From: DASUPK01 sp963728875
GTDB lineage: Bacteria; Actinomycetota; Thermoleophilia; Solirubrobacterales; 70-9
Assembly (NCBI GenBank): GCA_963728875.1
Contig: CAVSLJ010000004.1
Coordinates: 145,778-209,777, forward strand
Length of the DNA stretch: 64,000 bases
Reading direction: 5' to 3'
A model generated the notes under the pieces. The model made no database searches and was not told where the DNA came from. It saw only the letters and a program-made list of their open reading frames with translations. Each line of letters starts with the position of its first letter. Positions within the stretch are counted from its first letter, which is position 1. Shown piece after piece: positions 25,766 through 33,464 of this stretch. Position numbers and translations under genes: made by a program.

Positions 25766-26504
25766 GGGGATCAAGTTGTACGGCACGCTGCCCTCGCCCC
25801 CCTCCCACACCGTCCGGCTGGAGCTCGAGGCGAAAGGGCTCGAGTACAAGCCGATCTGGCTGTTGCCCGGCCTCCACCCCGTATTGCTCCGTACGCGCGG
25901 CTTTCGCGGCGGAACCGTCCCGTCGATCAAGGTCGACGGACGCAGGCTCCAGCAGTCGCGCGCGATCTCGCGAGCCCTCGACGAGCTGCAGCCGGAGCCG
26001 CCGCTGTTCCCTGCGGATCCGCAGAAGCGGCTCGAGGTCGAGGAGGCGGAGCGCTGGGGGGACGAGGTCCTGCAGGACGTGCCTCGCCGGATCATCCGCT
26101 GGCTCTCGGTTCACCGGCCCGAGACGCGGGTGATGATCGCGAAGGGGATCGGCGTCCCGCTGCCCAAGCTCGCGGCCTGGATCAACGCCCCAACGGCCCG
26201 CTACATGGCGAACAAGGTCGACAGCAACGGGGAGATCAGCAACGCGATCGGCGCGGTCGGGGAGGTACTCGACCACGTCGACGATCTGATCGAGGAGGGC
26301 GTGATCGGCGGCGAAGTGCCGAACGCCGCCGACTTCCAGATCGCGACCTCCGTGCGCGCCCTGCTCACCGTCCGAGACCTCGACCGAGCCACCCAGGGCC
26401 GCCCCGCGGCGGATCATGCGATGCGGCTGGTCCCGGAGTTCGGCAACGACTTCCCCGCCGGCCTGCTGCCCGCGGAGGTGTTCAGGGCGTCAGAACGATC
26501 TTGA
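25764..26504 (+). CDS. Glutathione S-transferase-like protein
   Basis: A 246-residue protein with an N-terminal thioredoxin-fold GST domain (MGIKLYGTLPSPPSHTVRLE, then GGTVPSIKVDGRRLQQSRAI with the cis-Pro VPS) and an all-helical C-terminal domain (about residues 90-240). AGGGTGA precedes ATG 25764. Actinobacteria usually use mycothiol, so the thiol partner is uncertain. The start overlaps the divergent yqgE start; the 3' end overlaps the convergent dehydrogenase gene by 23 bases. Confidence 0.82.
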   Translation: MGIKLYGTLPSPPSHTVRLELEAKGLEYKPIWLLPGLHPVLLRTRGFRGGTVPSIKVDGRRLQQSRAISRALDELQPEPPLFPADPQKRLEVEEAERWGDEVLQDVPRRIIRWLSVHRPETRVMIAKGIGVPLPKLAAWINAPTARYMANKVDSNGEISNAIGAVGEVLDHVDDLIEEGVIGGEVPNAADFQIATSVRALLTVRDLDRATQGRPAADHAMRLVPEFGNDFPAGLLPAEVFRASERS

Positions 26505-27516
26505 GCGCCTCACGGTTGTCGTAGGCGCGGTAGGCGTCGGGCGCCTCGTCCAGCTTCATGTGGTGTGTGACGAGCGGCGCCGGATCCAGCTCGCCCGCGG
26601 AGAGCAGCTCGAGAACGCGGTCGAGGTGCTTGATCACGTTGGCGTGGCCGCTGGTCAGGGTGAGCGCCTTGATCCAGAGAACGCCCATGTGAACCTCGGT
26701 GCGTTCGGCGTAGACGCCGGTGACCGAGACCGTCCCGGCCTTGCGCGCGAGGCGCAACGCCATGTCAAGGGCCTCCGGGTGACCGACCGCTTCCACCGCC
26801 AGGTCGACTCCCCTCCCCTCGGTGAGCTTCTTGACCTCGGCGCGCGGGTCCTGCTCTTTCAGGTGAACCGGAGTCGCGCCGAAGGACTCGGCCATCGCCA
26901 GGCGGTCCTCCACCGTGTCGATGGCGATCACCTCGGATGCGCCCGCTGCCTTCGCGGCCTGCACCGCGCACAGGCCCACCGGGCCCAGGCCGAGGATCGC
27001 GGCGCTCTCGCCCTCGGCGAGCGGACGCGAGTCGATCGCGTGGAAGCCGGTCCCCATCACGTCGCCGGCGAAGAGGGCGACGTCGTCGGAGAGACCGTCG
27101 GGCACCTTGCGAAGGGTGAGGTTGGCGTGCGGCACCAGAACCTGTTCGGCCTGGGCCCCCTGCAGCGATCCGAGGGTCGCGCCGTGCCCGTAGACACGGG
27201 CCTCGTCGCACTTGTGGAACTCCTCGCGCTTGCAGAAGAAGCACTCGCCGCAGGCGGTGCCGTAGGTGCCGAGAACCCGGTCCCCGACGGCCACGCGGGT
27301 GACCTCGTCGCCGGCGGCGATCACCTCGCCGACGAACTCGTGGCCGATCACGAACCCGGGCTCGATCTGGACACGCCCGTGGTAGATGTGGAGGTCCGAG
27401 CCGCAGATCCCGCTCGCCTCGACACGGACGATGGCGTCGTCCGCCGCCAGCAGCTCGGGTTCGGCGACCTCGTCGATCTGAACCTCGCCGGGGGCCTGGA
27501 AGGTGACCGCGCGCAT
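26482..27516 (-). CDS. Zinc-dependent alcohol dehydrogenase (MDR)
   Basis: A 344-residue medium-chain dehydrogenase. Catalytic zinc residues lie in GICGSDLHIYHG and GHEFVGEV; structural zinc cysteines are in CGECFFCKREEFHKC. The nucleotide-binding loop is ILGLGPVGLCAVQAAK, followed by the acidic IDTVEDR that favours NAD. The substrate is unknown; relatives oxidise diols, threonine or formaldehyde adducts. It is divergent from the SDR gene with a 27-base gap. Confidence 0.92.
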   Translation of the reverse strand: MRAVTFQAPGEVQIDEVAEPELLAADDAIVRVEASGICGSDLHIYHGRVQIEPGFVIGHEFVGEVIAAGDEVTRVAVGDRVLGTYGTACGECFFCKREEFHKCDEARVYGHGATLGSLQGAQAEQVLVPHANLTLRKVPDGLSDDVALFAGDVMGTGFHAIDSRPLAEGESAAILGLGPVGLCAVQAAKAAGASEVIAIDTVEDRLAMAESFGATPVHLKEQDPRAEVKKLTEGRGVDLAVEAVGHPEALDMALRLARKAGTVSVTGVYAERTEVHMGVLWIKALTLTSGHANVIKHLDRVLELLSAGELDPAPLVTHHMKLDEAPDAYRAYDNREALKIVLTP

Positions 27517-27543
27517 GCATGGAGCCTATGAAAGGATCGACTC

Positions 27544-28398
27544 ATGGGGATCGAGAAGTCGAGACCGGTGCTGATCACGGGCTGCTCGACCGGAATCGGA
27601 AGGGCGACCGCGGAGCGGCTCGCCGACGACGGATGGAACGTGCACGCGACGGCGCGCAAGCTCGAGGCGATCGAGGAGCTCGGCAAGCGGGGCTGCACCC
27701 TCAACCAGCTCGACGTCACCGACGAGCGCTCGATGGAGAAGGCGGCCGCCGAGGTCGAGAAGGACGGCCCGATCGGCGCCCTGATCAACAACGCGGGCTA
27801 CAGCCAGAGCGGCGCGATCGAGACGATCCCGATGGACAGCGTCCGCAGGCAGTTCGAGACCAATGTCTTCGGCCTGATGCGGATGTGCCAGCTGGTCCTC
27901 CCCGGCATGCGCGGGGCCGGCTCGGGGAAGATCGTGAACCTGAGCTCGATGGGCGGCAAGCTGACCTTTCCGGGCGGCGGCGTGTACCACGCGACCAAGC
28001 ACGCCGTTGAAGCGCTGTCCGATGCGCTCCGCTTCGAGGTGAAGGGGTTCGGCATCGACGTCGTCGTGATCGAGCCCGGCCTGATCGTCACCGAGTTCGG
28101 CGAGACCGCCGCCGGCAGCCTGGACGAGGTCGCTGAGCACGGCCCCTACGCCAAGTTCAACGCCGACGTCGCCAAGCTGACGGCCGAGGCCTACAAGGGC
28201 GGGATGGCCAGATTCGGCGGGCCGCCCGAGGCGGTCGCGGCGAAGATCGCGAAGGTGCTGCTCACGCGACGGCCGGCCACCCGCTACAAGGTCACCCCCT
28301 CGGCCAGGGTGGTGATGGGAATGCGCGGCCTGATGACGGACCGGATGTGGGACCGCTTCGTGCGCACCCAGTACCCGCCGCCGAAGCCTGGGGCCTGA
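27544..28398 (+). CDS. Short-chain dehydrogenase/reductase
   Basis: A 284-residue SDR. The cofactor loop is ITGCSTGIGRATAERL, the structural motif LINNAGYSQSG, the catalytic Ser lies in NLSSMGGK and the catalytic Tyr/Lys pair in YHATKHAVEAL. The C-terminus is basic (VVMGMRGLMTDRMWDRF) and may touch the membrane. Substrate unknown. Confidence 0.93.
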   Translation: MGIEKSRPVLITGCSTGIGRATAERLADDGWNVHATARKLEAIEELGKRGCTLNQLDVTDERSMEKAAAEVEKDGPIGALINNAGYSQSGAIETIPMDSVRRQFETNVFGLMRMCQLVLPGMRGAGSGKIVNLSSMGGKLTFPGGGVYHATKHAVEALSDALRFEVKGFGIDVVVIEPGLIVTEFGETAAGSLDEVAEHGPYAKFNADVAKLTAEAYKGGMARFGGPPEAVAAKIAKVLLTRRPATRYKVTPSARVVMGMRGLMTDRMWDRFVRTQYPPPKPGA

Positions 28399-28450
28399 TC
28401 GGCCACTCGGCAGGTTTGAAAAGCGCCCGATCTGCACATGATCCTTGGGC

Positions 28451-29197
28451 ATGGGCATCAGTCCCACCGTTGAGCGACCCGTAATCACGAGTCCCCCCAC
28501 CGAGCCGATGGTGCTTCGGCGGCGAGGGCGCCGGCGCGTCGGCCGGCAGATCCAGTGGGAGACCGTCTTCTTCGGACTGCTCGCCGCGGTCGGACTGGCC
28601 GCGTTGCTGGTGGCCATGCTGCTCGGCGGCCTGGTTGCAGCGGGCGTCACGGACTTCAGGGACGACGCCGCCACCTTCTTCGACCACCTCACCACGGCCG
28701 GCGGGGGCGTGGCAATCGCGATCGTCGCGCTCAGCTACCTGACGGGCGGTTACGTCGCCGCCCGGATGGCGCGATTCGACGGCTGGCGCCAGGGGCTCGG
28801 CATCTGGATGCTGAGCCTGCTGATGGCCGTCGCAGTTGCGATCGCCGCATGGATCGCAGGCGGGACTCTCGACCCGACCAAGTCGATCACGTTGCCGAGC
28901 AACCCGGTCGACGCCGGTCCGTTGAGCCACTCCGGGTGGGCGATCCTCGCCGTGGTGCTGGTGGTCTCGCTGGTTGCCGCGGTCGCCGGAGGCGTGCTGG
29001 GCGAGCGGTATCACCGCGCCCTGGACGACGCCGCCTTCGAGCCGGATGAGCTCGAGCAAGAGCCAGAGCGGGAAGCGGAGACGGAGCTCGACTCCGAGGA
29101 TCAGCCGTACGGGCCGGACCGCGTCAGGCAGGCCGCGCCCGCCTCCGCGGCGAGCTCGAGCGAGGAGTCGACCGCCTCACCCGCGGCCAGCCCGTAG
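28451..29197 (+). CDS. Four-helix membrane protein, unknown function
   Basis: A protein of about 248 residues with four hydrophobic stretches (about residues 40-62, 78-98, 112-135 and 160-182). A basic head precedes them (LRRRGRRRVGRQ), and a long acidic tail with Ser/Ala repeats follows. GGYVAARMARFDGWRQG between helices two and three is typical of small actinobacterial membrane proteins sometimes annotated as TIGR04086 or YrzE-like. ATG 28451 is preferred to TTG 28445. Its last 97 bases overlap the convergent PfkB gene, so the true stop could only be earlier if the tail were miscalled. Confidence 0.7.
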   Translation: MGISPTVERPVITSPPTEPMVLRRRGRRRVGRQIQWETVFFGLLAAVGLAALLVAMLLGGLVAAGVTDFRDDAATFFDHLTTAGGGVAIAIVALSYLTGGYVAARMARFDGWRQGLGIWMLSLLMAVAVAIAAWIAGGTLDPTKSITLPSNPVDAGPLSHSGWAILAVVLVVSLVAAVAGGVLGERYHRALDDAAFEPDELEQEPEREAETELDSEDQPYGPDRVRQAAPASAASSSEESTASPAASP

Positions 29198-29907
29198 GTC
29201 AGGGCCGCCGCGAAGGAGTCGCCGCAGCCGTAGCTGTCCGCGATCGGGCCCGGCAGAGGAGCCGCGTTCCAGGTGCCCGCCTTCCCGTCGGCCGTCTCGT
29301 AACGCCCCCCCTCGGCTCCCCGGGTCGCGACCAGCAGAGCGGGACGCGGCTGCAGCGCCAGCGCCAGGGCGGACTCGAGCTCGTCCCGGTCGGAGTAGAC
29401 CAGCGCGTCGAGCGCGACGCCTGACTCGGCCAGGACCTTCCCCGCTCTCGGCGAGGCGACCAGGACCTGCGCCTCCCGCGCTGCTTGCAGAGCACCGTCG
29501 TCGCCGGCGGTGAGGTAGACGCCGTCGGCGCTCGTCAGGCCGGCCCAGTCGAGCGGGTCGGCCCGCTCGGGCTCGAGCCGCTCGCCGATCGTCGTGATCG
29601 TCCGCTCGCCGTGCGAGTCGAGGAAGGTGTGGGCACGGCGTGTCGGGCCCTCCCGGCTCGCCGCCTCGACGTGGACGTGAAGCTCCGCGAGCCGCTCGCG
29701 CGATCGTTTTTCCAGGTCGTCAGACCCAAGGGCCGTCAGCAAGATCGAACTACCCGCCATGCGGGCGAGCTGGACCGCGGCCACCGCCCCACCCCCGGCC
29801 GGCTCCTGGAAGCTTTCGGTTGCGTGGACGATCTCGCCGGCCACGGGAACGTGGTCTCCGCGAACGAAGTCAACCCACTCGACGTGTCCGACCACCGCCA
29901 CTTGCAC
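29101..29907 (-). CDS. PfkB-family carbohydrate kinase
   Basis: A 268-residue sugar or nucleoside kinase of the ribokinase/PfkB family. Seen are VVGHVEWVDFVRGDHVPVAGE at the start, GGGAVAAVQLARMAG (the N-terminal GG signature), LLVATRGAEGG and the C-terminal signature DSYGCGDSFAAAL with the catalytic Asp. The usual Ala of GAGD is Cys here. It is somewhat short for the family (about 300). The substrate is unknown. Confidence 0.9.
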   Translation of the reverse strand: MQVAVVGHVEWVDFVRGDHVPVAGEIVHATESFQEPAGGGAVAAVQLARMAGSSILLTALGSDDLEKRSRERLAELHVHVEAASREGPTRRAHTFLDSHGERTITTIGERLEPERADPLDWAGLTSADGVYLTAGDDGALQAAREAQVLVASPRAGKVLAESGVALDALVYSDRDELESALALALQPRPALLVATRGAEGGRYETADGKAGTWNAAPLPGPIADSYGCGDSFAAALTYGLAAGEAVDSSLELAAEAGAACLTRSGPYG

Positions 29908-30228
29908 GTCTTGATTGTCGCGTTCGGACCGCGAGATCGGCGAGTGACCGTGTCTGAGGCAGATCTACCGCAGGCTCGGCGCCGACTTGCGAGTCAAGCA
30001 CGGCGCACGCCGTGACCGCACGCTCGCCACGATCTCCTTCACCTGAGCATCACCCCGCCGTCTACCGCCGGGCGAGCGAAGATCAGCGGGAACCGCCGGA
30101 AGCTGGGGCGCCTGATCGATGCCGTTGTGATGCCTGAAACGGCGCCAGTCACAGCCGGCTGAATTCGCAGCTCCTGCCGTTCGAGGAATTCCCGTGGTCA
30201 AGCAGGCGCGGCTCGACGAAAGCGGTCC
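29908..30228. other. 321-base gap without a convincing gene
   Basis: Between the PfkB start and the next secreted-protein stop I see no frame with family features, no tRNA and no clear hairpin. A 78-codon minus-strand frame (29965-30201) is Arg/Ala-rich with no recognisable domain and is not called. Confidence 0.5.
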
Positions 30229-31086
30229 TCAGAGCTTCTTCTTCAGCTTCAGCTTGATCGACTGAGAGCTGGGGTCGCCTCCGGTCGGGGTGTAGGTGAT
30301 CGTGGGCTTGACCTGGACCTTGCCCTTCTGCTTGAGCTTCTTCTTCTTCTTCCCGGTCGCCTTGATCGGCAGCCGAACCTCGCCCGGGGCAGTCACGGTC
30401 GTGCTGACAACGGCTCCACCGGCAGAAGCGAGCTTGACGCCCTTGCCCGACGCGGTGAGCGTGCCGGGGTTAGGAACCTGAACCGTCAGCTTCGCCGTGC
30501 CCTTCTTCTTGTTGCGCTTGACGCCACCGAGGGTGAAGGAGTTTGTGGGCGCGAACACGGCGGAGAGGTTCAGGCGGCTGTCGTGGCCGACGTTGACAAA
30601 GGCGGCCACGTCACCGTCGGCAAGGTTCCCGACCCGGAACAGATTTGAGTCACCGGGAGCTGTGAAGCTGCACGCCGTCTCGGCCGGGCTGGCGAGGTTC
30701 AGGCCCAGGACGTCGCCGGGCTTCACCGGGATGCTCACCGGGAAGGTATTGACGAGGCTGGCGGCCAATGGGCGCGGGCCATCGCGTCCGACCGCTTGGT
30801 AGAAGGCGGGATCAGCGGTCTTGCGGAAGACCTTCATCGTCAATGTCGCCGCGTTTGCGTTGGCGTTGTGGCTCCAAGATGTGATCGTCCCGGTCCCCGG
30901 CACGGTGTAGGCATTGGCCGAGGTGGCGGATGGTTGAAGGATGTCGATCGACTGCATGCTGCAGAGGGTTGTCGTGTTGGGGGCGAGTTGCCCGATCGTC
31001 ACCGCCGCCGCCGGCGAGGCGCTCGCCGCCGCCGCGATCACGGCAAAGGCGACCGTCGCGGTCCCCCATTTCGGACTCCAACTCAT
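30229..31086 (-). CDS. Secreted protein with lysine-rich C-terminal beta domain
   Basis: A 285-residue exported protein with a signal peptide (cleavage near SPAAAVTIG). The first half is a beta-rich domain with cysteines (TTLCSMQS, ETACSFTA) and TITSWSHNANANAATLTMKVF. The second half (about residues 190-285) is a repeat-type domain with KRNKKKGTAKLTVQVPNPG, ATGKKKKKLKQKGKVQVKP and KLKLKKKL at the very end. This half recurs in surface proteins of Solirubrobacterales that I recall. Function unknown; surface attachment is likely. Confidence 0.72.
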   Translation of the reverse strand: MSWSPKWGTATVAFAVIAAAASASPAAAVTIGQLAPNTTTLCSMQSIDILQPSATSANAYTVPGTGTITSWSHNANANAATLTMKVFRKTADPAFYQAVGRDGPRPLAASLVNTFPVSIPVKPGDVLGLNLASPAETACSFTAPGDSNLFRVGNLADGDVAAFVNVGHDSRLNLSAVFAPTNSFTLGGVKRNKKKGTAKLTVQVPNPGTLTASGKGVKLASAGGAVVSTTVTAPGEVRLPIKATGKKKKKLKQKGKVQVKPTITYTPTGGDPSSQSIKLKLKKKL

Positions 31087-31258
31087 CTCGATCTCCTCCC
31101 TCTCATCTTCTCGTGCCCATTTGCAGCCTGCAGGCTATGTAACCCATGCGCAGCGAAGGGGTTGCGGCCGGGGCGCCTTGGCCCGCCGCTTCCATGGACC
31201 GGATACGCAAATCGCCCGCTCCGCTCGCGGCCACACGAATGCGGTGGACCGTCGAGGG

Positions 31259-31286
31259 CACATCTGGCTTGGCAGAGCCAGATGTG
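31259..31286 (-). terminator. Hairpin behind tRNA-Ser(CGA)
   Basis: CACATCTGGCT and AGCCAGATGTG form a perfect 11-base stem around a six-base loop, ten bases past the 3' end of the tRNA-Ser. No T run follows, so it may be a processing or pause structure rather than a classical intrinsic terminator. Confidence 0.55.
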
Positions 31287-31295
31287 CTGATCGAG

Positions 31296-31384
31296 CGGAG
31301 GGGGTGGGATTCGAACCCACGAGGGACCCGAAGGCCCCTAACGGTTTTCGAGACCGCCCCGTTCAACCACTCCGGCACCCCTCC
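31296..31384 (-). tRNA. tRNA-Ser (CGA)
   Basis: An 89-nt class II tRNA with acceptor GGAGGGG/CCCCTCC, anticodon loop CTCGAAA (anticodon CGA), a long variable arm (GGGGCCTTCGGGTCCC) and T arm GTGGG TTCGAAT CCCAC. CCA is not encoded. Confidence 0.97.
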
Positions 31385-31492
31385 GGGTTCCCTTTTGCTG
31401 GGAAATCTCGGGGGCGAAGGCTAGCGGCGCGGGCTGGGTACCACTGTGGGTACCAGTCTCTGTCCGCCTCTGCGTCCGCGCTACGGGAACAG

Positions 31493-31521
31493 TTGACGAG
31501 GACAAAAGGCTGTTGTAAAAA
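31493..31521 (+). promoter_or_regulatory. Candidate housekeeping promoter before the STAS gene
   Basis: TTGACG (31493-31498) and TAAAAA (31516-31521) are separated by 17 bases, a good match to a primary-sigma promoter. It stands about 90 bases before the STAS start in a stretch that is visibly poorer in GC than its surroundings. Confidence 0.6.
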
Positions 31522-31613
31522 TCCGGCCGTCGATCTGTTGCAAGACGGGTCGTCCGGCCGAGAGTGGAAGGGGCGACTCGGATTGCGTTTTCTTTTGAAA
31601 AGGAGGAGACGCG

Positions 31614-31967
31614 ATGCGACCTGTTGACGATTCGAACGCTGGCTCACGGGTCCTGGCTGGCAAGCCGCTGGAGATCGAGACAGAGCGGGAGGGCGACTCG
31701 ATAACCATCGCCCTCTCCGGTGAGATGGACCTAGCGACGGTGGATCGACTCGAACTTGCAATTCGCAGGGCCGAAGGAACGGACGTTGGACGGATCGTTT
31801 TGGACCTGTCCGAACTCTCCTTTCTCGATTCCACCGGCCTCAGTGTTCTCTTGGCGGCCAACGCGCGGCACCGAGAGGACGGCAATCGGCTCACCTTCAT
31901 TCCGTCGAAGCATGAGGCGGTTACGAGGGTGCTCGCCCTGACCGACACAACCGAAATGTTTGAGTGA
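31614..31967 (+). CDS. STAS-domain anti-sigma factor antagonist
   Basis: A 117-residue protein of the SpoIIAA/RsbV type. The STAS domain shows ITIALSGEMDLATVDRLELA and the phosphorylation site VLDLSELSFLDSTGLSVLL, with the conserved Ser of DSTG. AGGAGG lies just before ATG 31614. Such proteins bind a kinase-type anti-sigma factor when unphosphorylated. No such kinase or sigma gene is next to it, so the partner must be elsewhere. Its base use is somewhat less GC-rich than its neighbours. Confidence 0.9.
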   Translation: MRPVDDSNAGSRVLAGKPLEIETEREGDSITIALSGEMDLATVDRLELAIRRAEGTDVGRIVLDLSELSFLDSTGLSVLLAANARHREDGNRLTFIPSKHEAVTRVLALTDTTEMFE

Positions 31968-31975
31968 AACCTCGG

Positions 31976-32437
31976 CTACGCGCCCGCGGGAAGCTTGCCG
32001 TCGAGCACGTAGCGCAGGACGTCCACGACCTGCTCCGGAGACTCTGCCGTCGCCATTGCGGCGCGGTCGATCTCCTTCAGGGCGTGCGTCGCGTCGGGGT
32101 CGTGCAGGGTGACGATCGGCTTGCCGAGCGCCGCGGCGAAGCCCGCGTCGAACGCGGCGTTCCACTGCTTGTACTTGTCGCCGAAGCGGACCACGACGAC
32201 GTCGGCCTGGCGGATCAGCGTCTGGGTGCGGATCGCGTTGACGCCCGCCCCCTTGTGGTCCTTCCAGAAGCCGTTTGATTCCTCGCCGAGGATCGCGACG
32301 CCGACGTCGTCGGAGGCGCCGTGGTCGGTGACGGGCGACGTGAACGCCACGTCGAGCCCCGCCCGCTCGGCCCCCTCCGCGATCCGCTCGCGCCAGTCCG
32401 AGTGGATCTCCCCCGCCAGGTAGACGTTCCATGCCAT
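31976..32437 (-). CDS. ytoQ: YtoQ family protein
   Basis: A 153-residue cytosolic protein of the YtoQ family, related to nucleoside deoxyribosyltransferase-like folds. It starts MAWNVYLAGEIHSDWRERI; further signatures are SPVTDHGASDDVG, DVVVVRFGDKYKQWNAAFDAG and a C-terminal VVDVLRYVLDG. The biochemical role is not established. It is convergent with the STAS gene (eight-base gap) and divergent from the phosphatase. Confidence 0.88.
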   Translation of the reverse strand: MAWNVYLAGEIHSDWRERIAEGAERAGLDVAFTSPVTDHGASDDVGVAILGEESNGFWKDHKGAGVNAIRTQTLIRQADVVVVRFGDKYKQWNAAFDAGFAAALGKPIVTLHDPDATHALKEIDRAAMATAESPEQVVDVLRYVLDGKLPAGA

Positions 32438-32493
32438 CGCGGCGATCTTAGTGAGAGTAGGATCGCGCGCGAGTCATGCCGGAGGGATGGAGA

Positions 32494-33309
32494 GTGCAGA
32501 GGCTGGTCCGCGCCCTCGCGCTGATCGCGCTGGGAGTGATCCTCGCGACCGCAGTCGGGGCGCTCGGCAAGAAGAAGCCGCTCCAGCCCGCGAAGCCGCA
32601 GCCGAGCCCACCCATCTCGATCCGGGCCACCGGCGTGGGCGTGCCCGAGATCGGCGAGCAGGGAACCGTCGGGATCTCCGACCTCGCCAGTGCTCTGCGC
32701 ACCTACCACGACGGGGGCCAGTACGCGGCGGATCTGAGCGCGGTGGACTCGCAGGCCCAGTCCTTCATGTTGCGGCAGGCCAAGGCGATCCGCCAGACGA
32801 AGAAGCGCAAGTGCAACACCAAGAAGACCAAGAAGAGGGCGCGCGCCGCCGCCAAGTGCAGGCCACCCAAGCTCGCGATCGTGCTCGACATCGACGAGAC
32901 CTCGCTGTCCAACTACGCCCAGCTCGACACGAACAACTTCGGCAACGCACCGGTGGCGCTGGCCACGGCCGCGATCCTCGGAACCAGCCCGGCGATCTCG
33001 CCGACCCTGGATCTCTACCGGCAGGCCCGCGCCACCGGGATCTCCGTCTTCGCGATCACCGGTCGCCCGGCCGGCGTCCAGGCGCCGACCCAGCAGAACC
33101 TCAGCGCCGCCGGCTACACGGACCTGCAGGGCGTCTTCTTCAAGCCGAGCTCGGACGCCACCATTCCCTTCAAGAGCGGGCAGCGCGCGGCCCTCGAGCA
33201 GCAGGGCTACCGGATCGTCGCCAACGTCGGCGACCAGGAGAGCGACCTGGCCGGCGGCCACGCGGATCGCAGCTTCAAGCTGCCGAATCCCTTCTACTTC
33301 ATCAGCTAG
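32494..33309 (+). CDS. Secreted HAD-type acid phosphatase with Lys/Cys insert
   Basis: A 271-residue exported phosphatase of the HAD acid phosphatase group (class B/OmpP4-like). GTG 32494 is chosen because GGAGGG lies a good distance upstream and a signal peptide follows at once (VQRLVRALALIALGVILATA). Motif I is IVLDIDETSLSNY (Asp nucleophile and DxDE), motif II is FAITGRPAG and motif IV is VGDQESDLAGG. Between the signal peptide and motif I lies a lysine-rich stretch with two cysteines (KKRKCNTKKTKKRARAAAKC), like the tracts of the other secreted proteins here. ATG 32476 is an alternative start. Confidence 0.85.
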   Translation: MQRLVRALALIALGVILATAVGALGKKKPLQPAKPQPSPPISIRATGVGVPEIGEQGTVGISDLASALRTYHDGGQYAADLSAVDSQAQSFMLRQAKAIRQTKKRKCNTKKTKKRARAAAKCRPPKLAIVLDIDETSLSNYAQLDTNNFGNAPVALATAAILGTSPAISPTLDLYRQARATGISVFAITGRPAGVQAPTQQNLSAAGYTDLQGVFFKPSSDATIPFKSGQRAALEQQGYRIVANVGDQESDLAGGHADRSFKLPNPFYFIS

Positions 33310-33336
33310 CCACCCACTAGCCTTTGCGCCGCACCC

Positions 33337-33424
33337 GGAGAGGTGTCCGAGTGGCTTAAGGAGCTCGCTTGGAAAGCGAGTGGGCGGGTTAACCGCCTCG
33401 TGGGTTCGAATCCCACCCTCTCCG
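33337..33424 (+). tRNA. tRNA-Ser (GGA)
   Basis: An 88-nt class II tRNA with acceptor GGAGAGG/CCTCTCC, anticodon stem CTCGC/GCGAG with loop TTGGAAA (anticodon GGA), a variable arm around GGGCGGGTTAACCGCC and T arm GTGGG TTCGAAT CCCAC. CCA is not encoded. Confidence 0.97.
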
Positions 33425-33464
33425 CTTGAGCAAGTGGCTTGATCGAGTCAGGAAGGTCGACCGG

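Noticed and set aside
24984..26417. Long minus-strand frame across the DUF6812-like, yqgE and GST genes
   Set aside because: It only looks like yqgE in a small part because of the shift there; most of it is antisense to the GST-like gene and featureless.
29965..30201. 78-codon minus-strand frame in the 29908-30228 gap
   Set aside because: No ribosome site, no recognisable family and a biased composition; not enough to call a gene.
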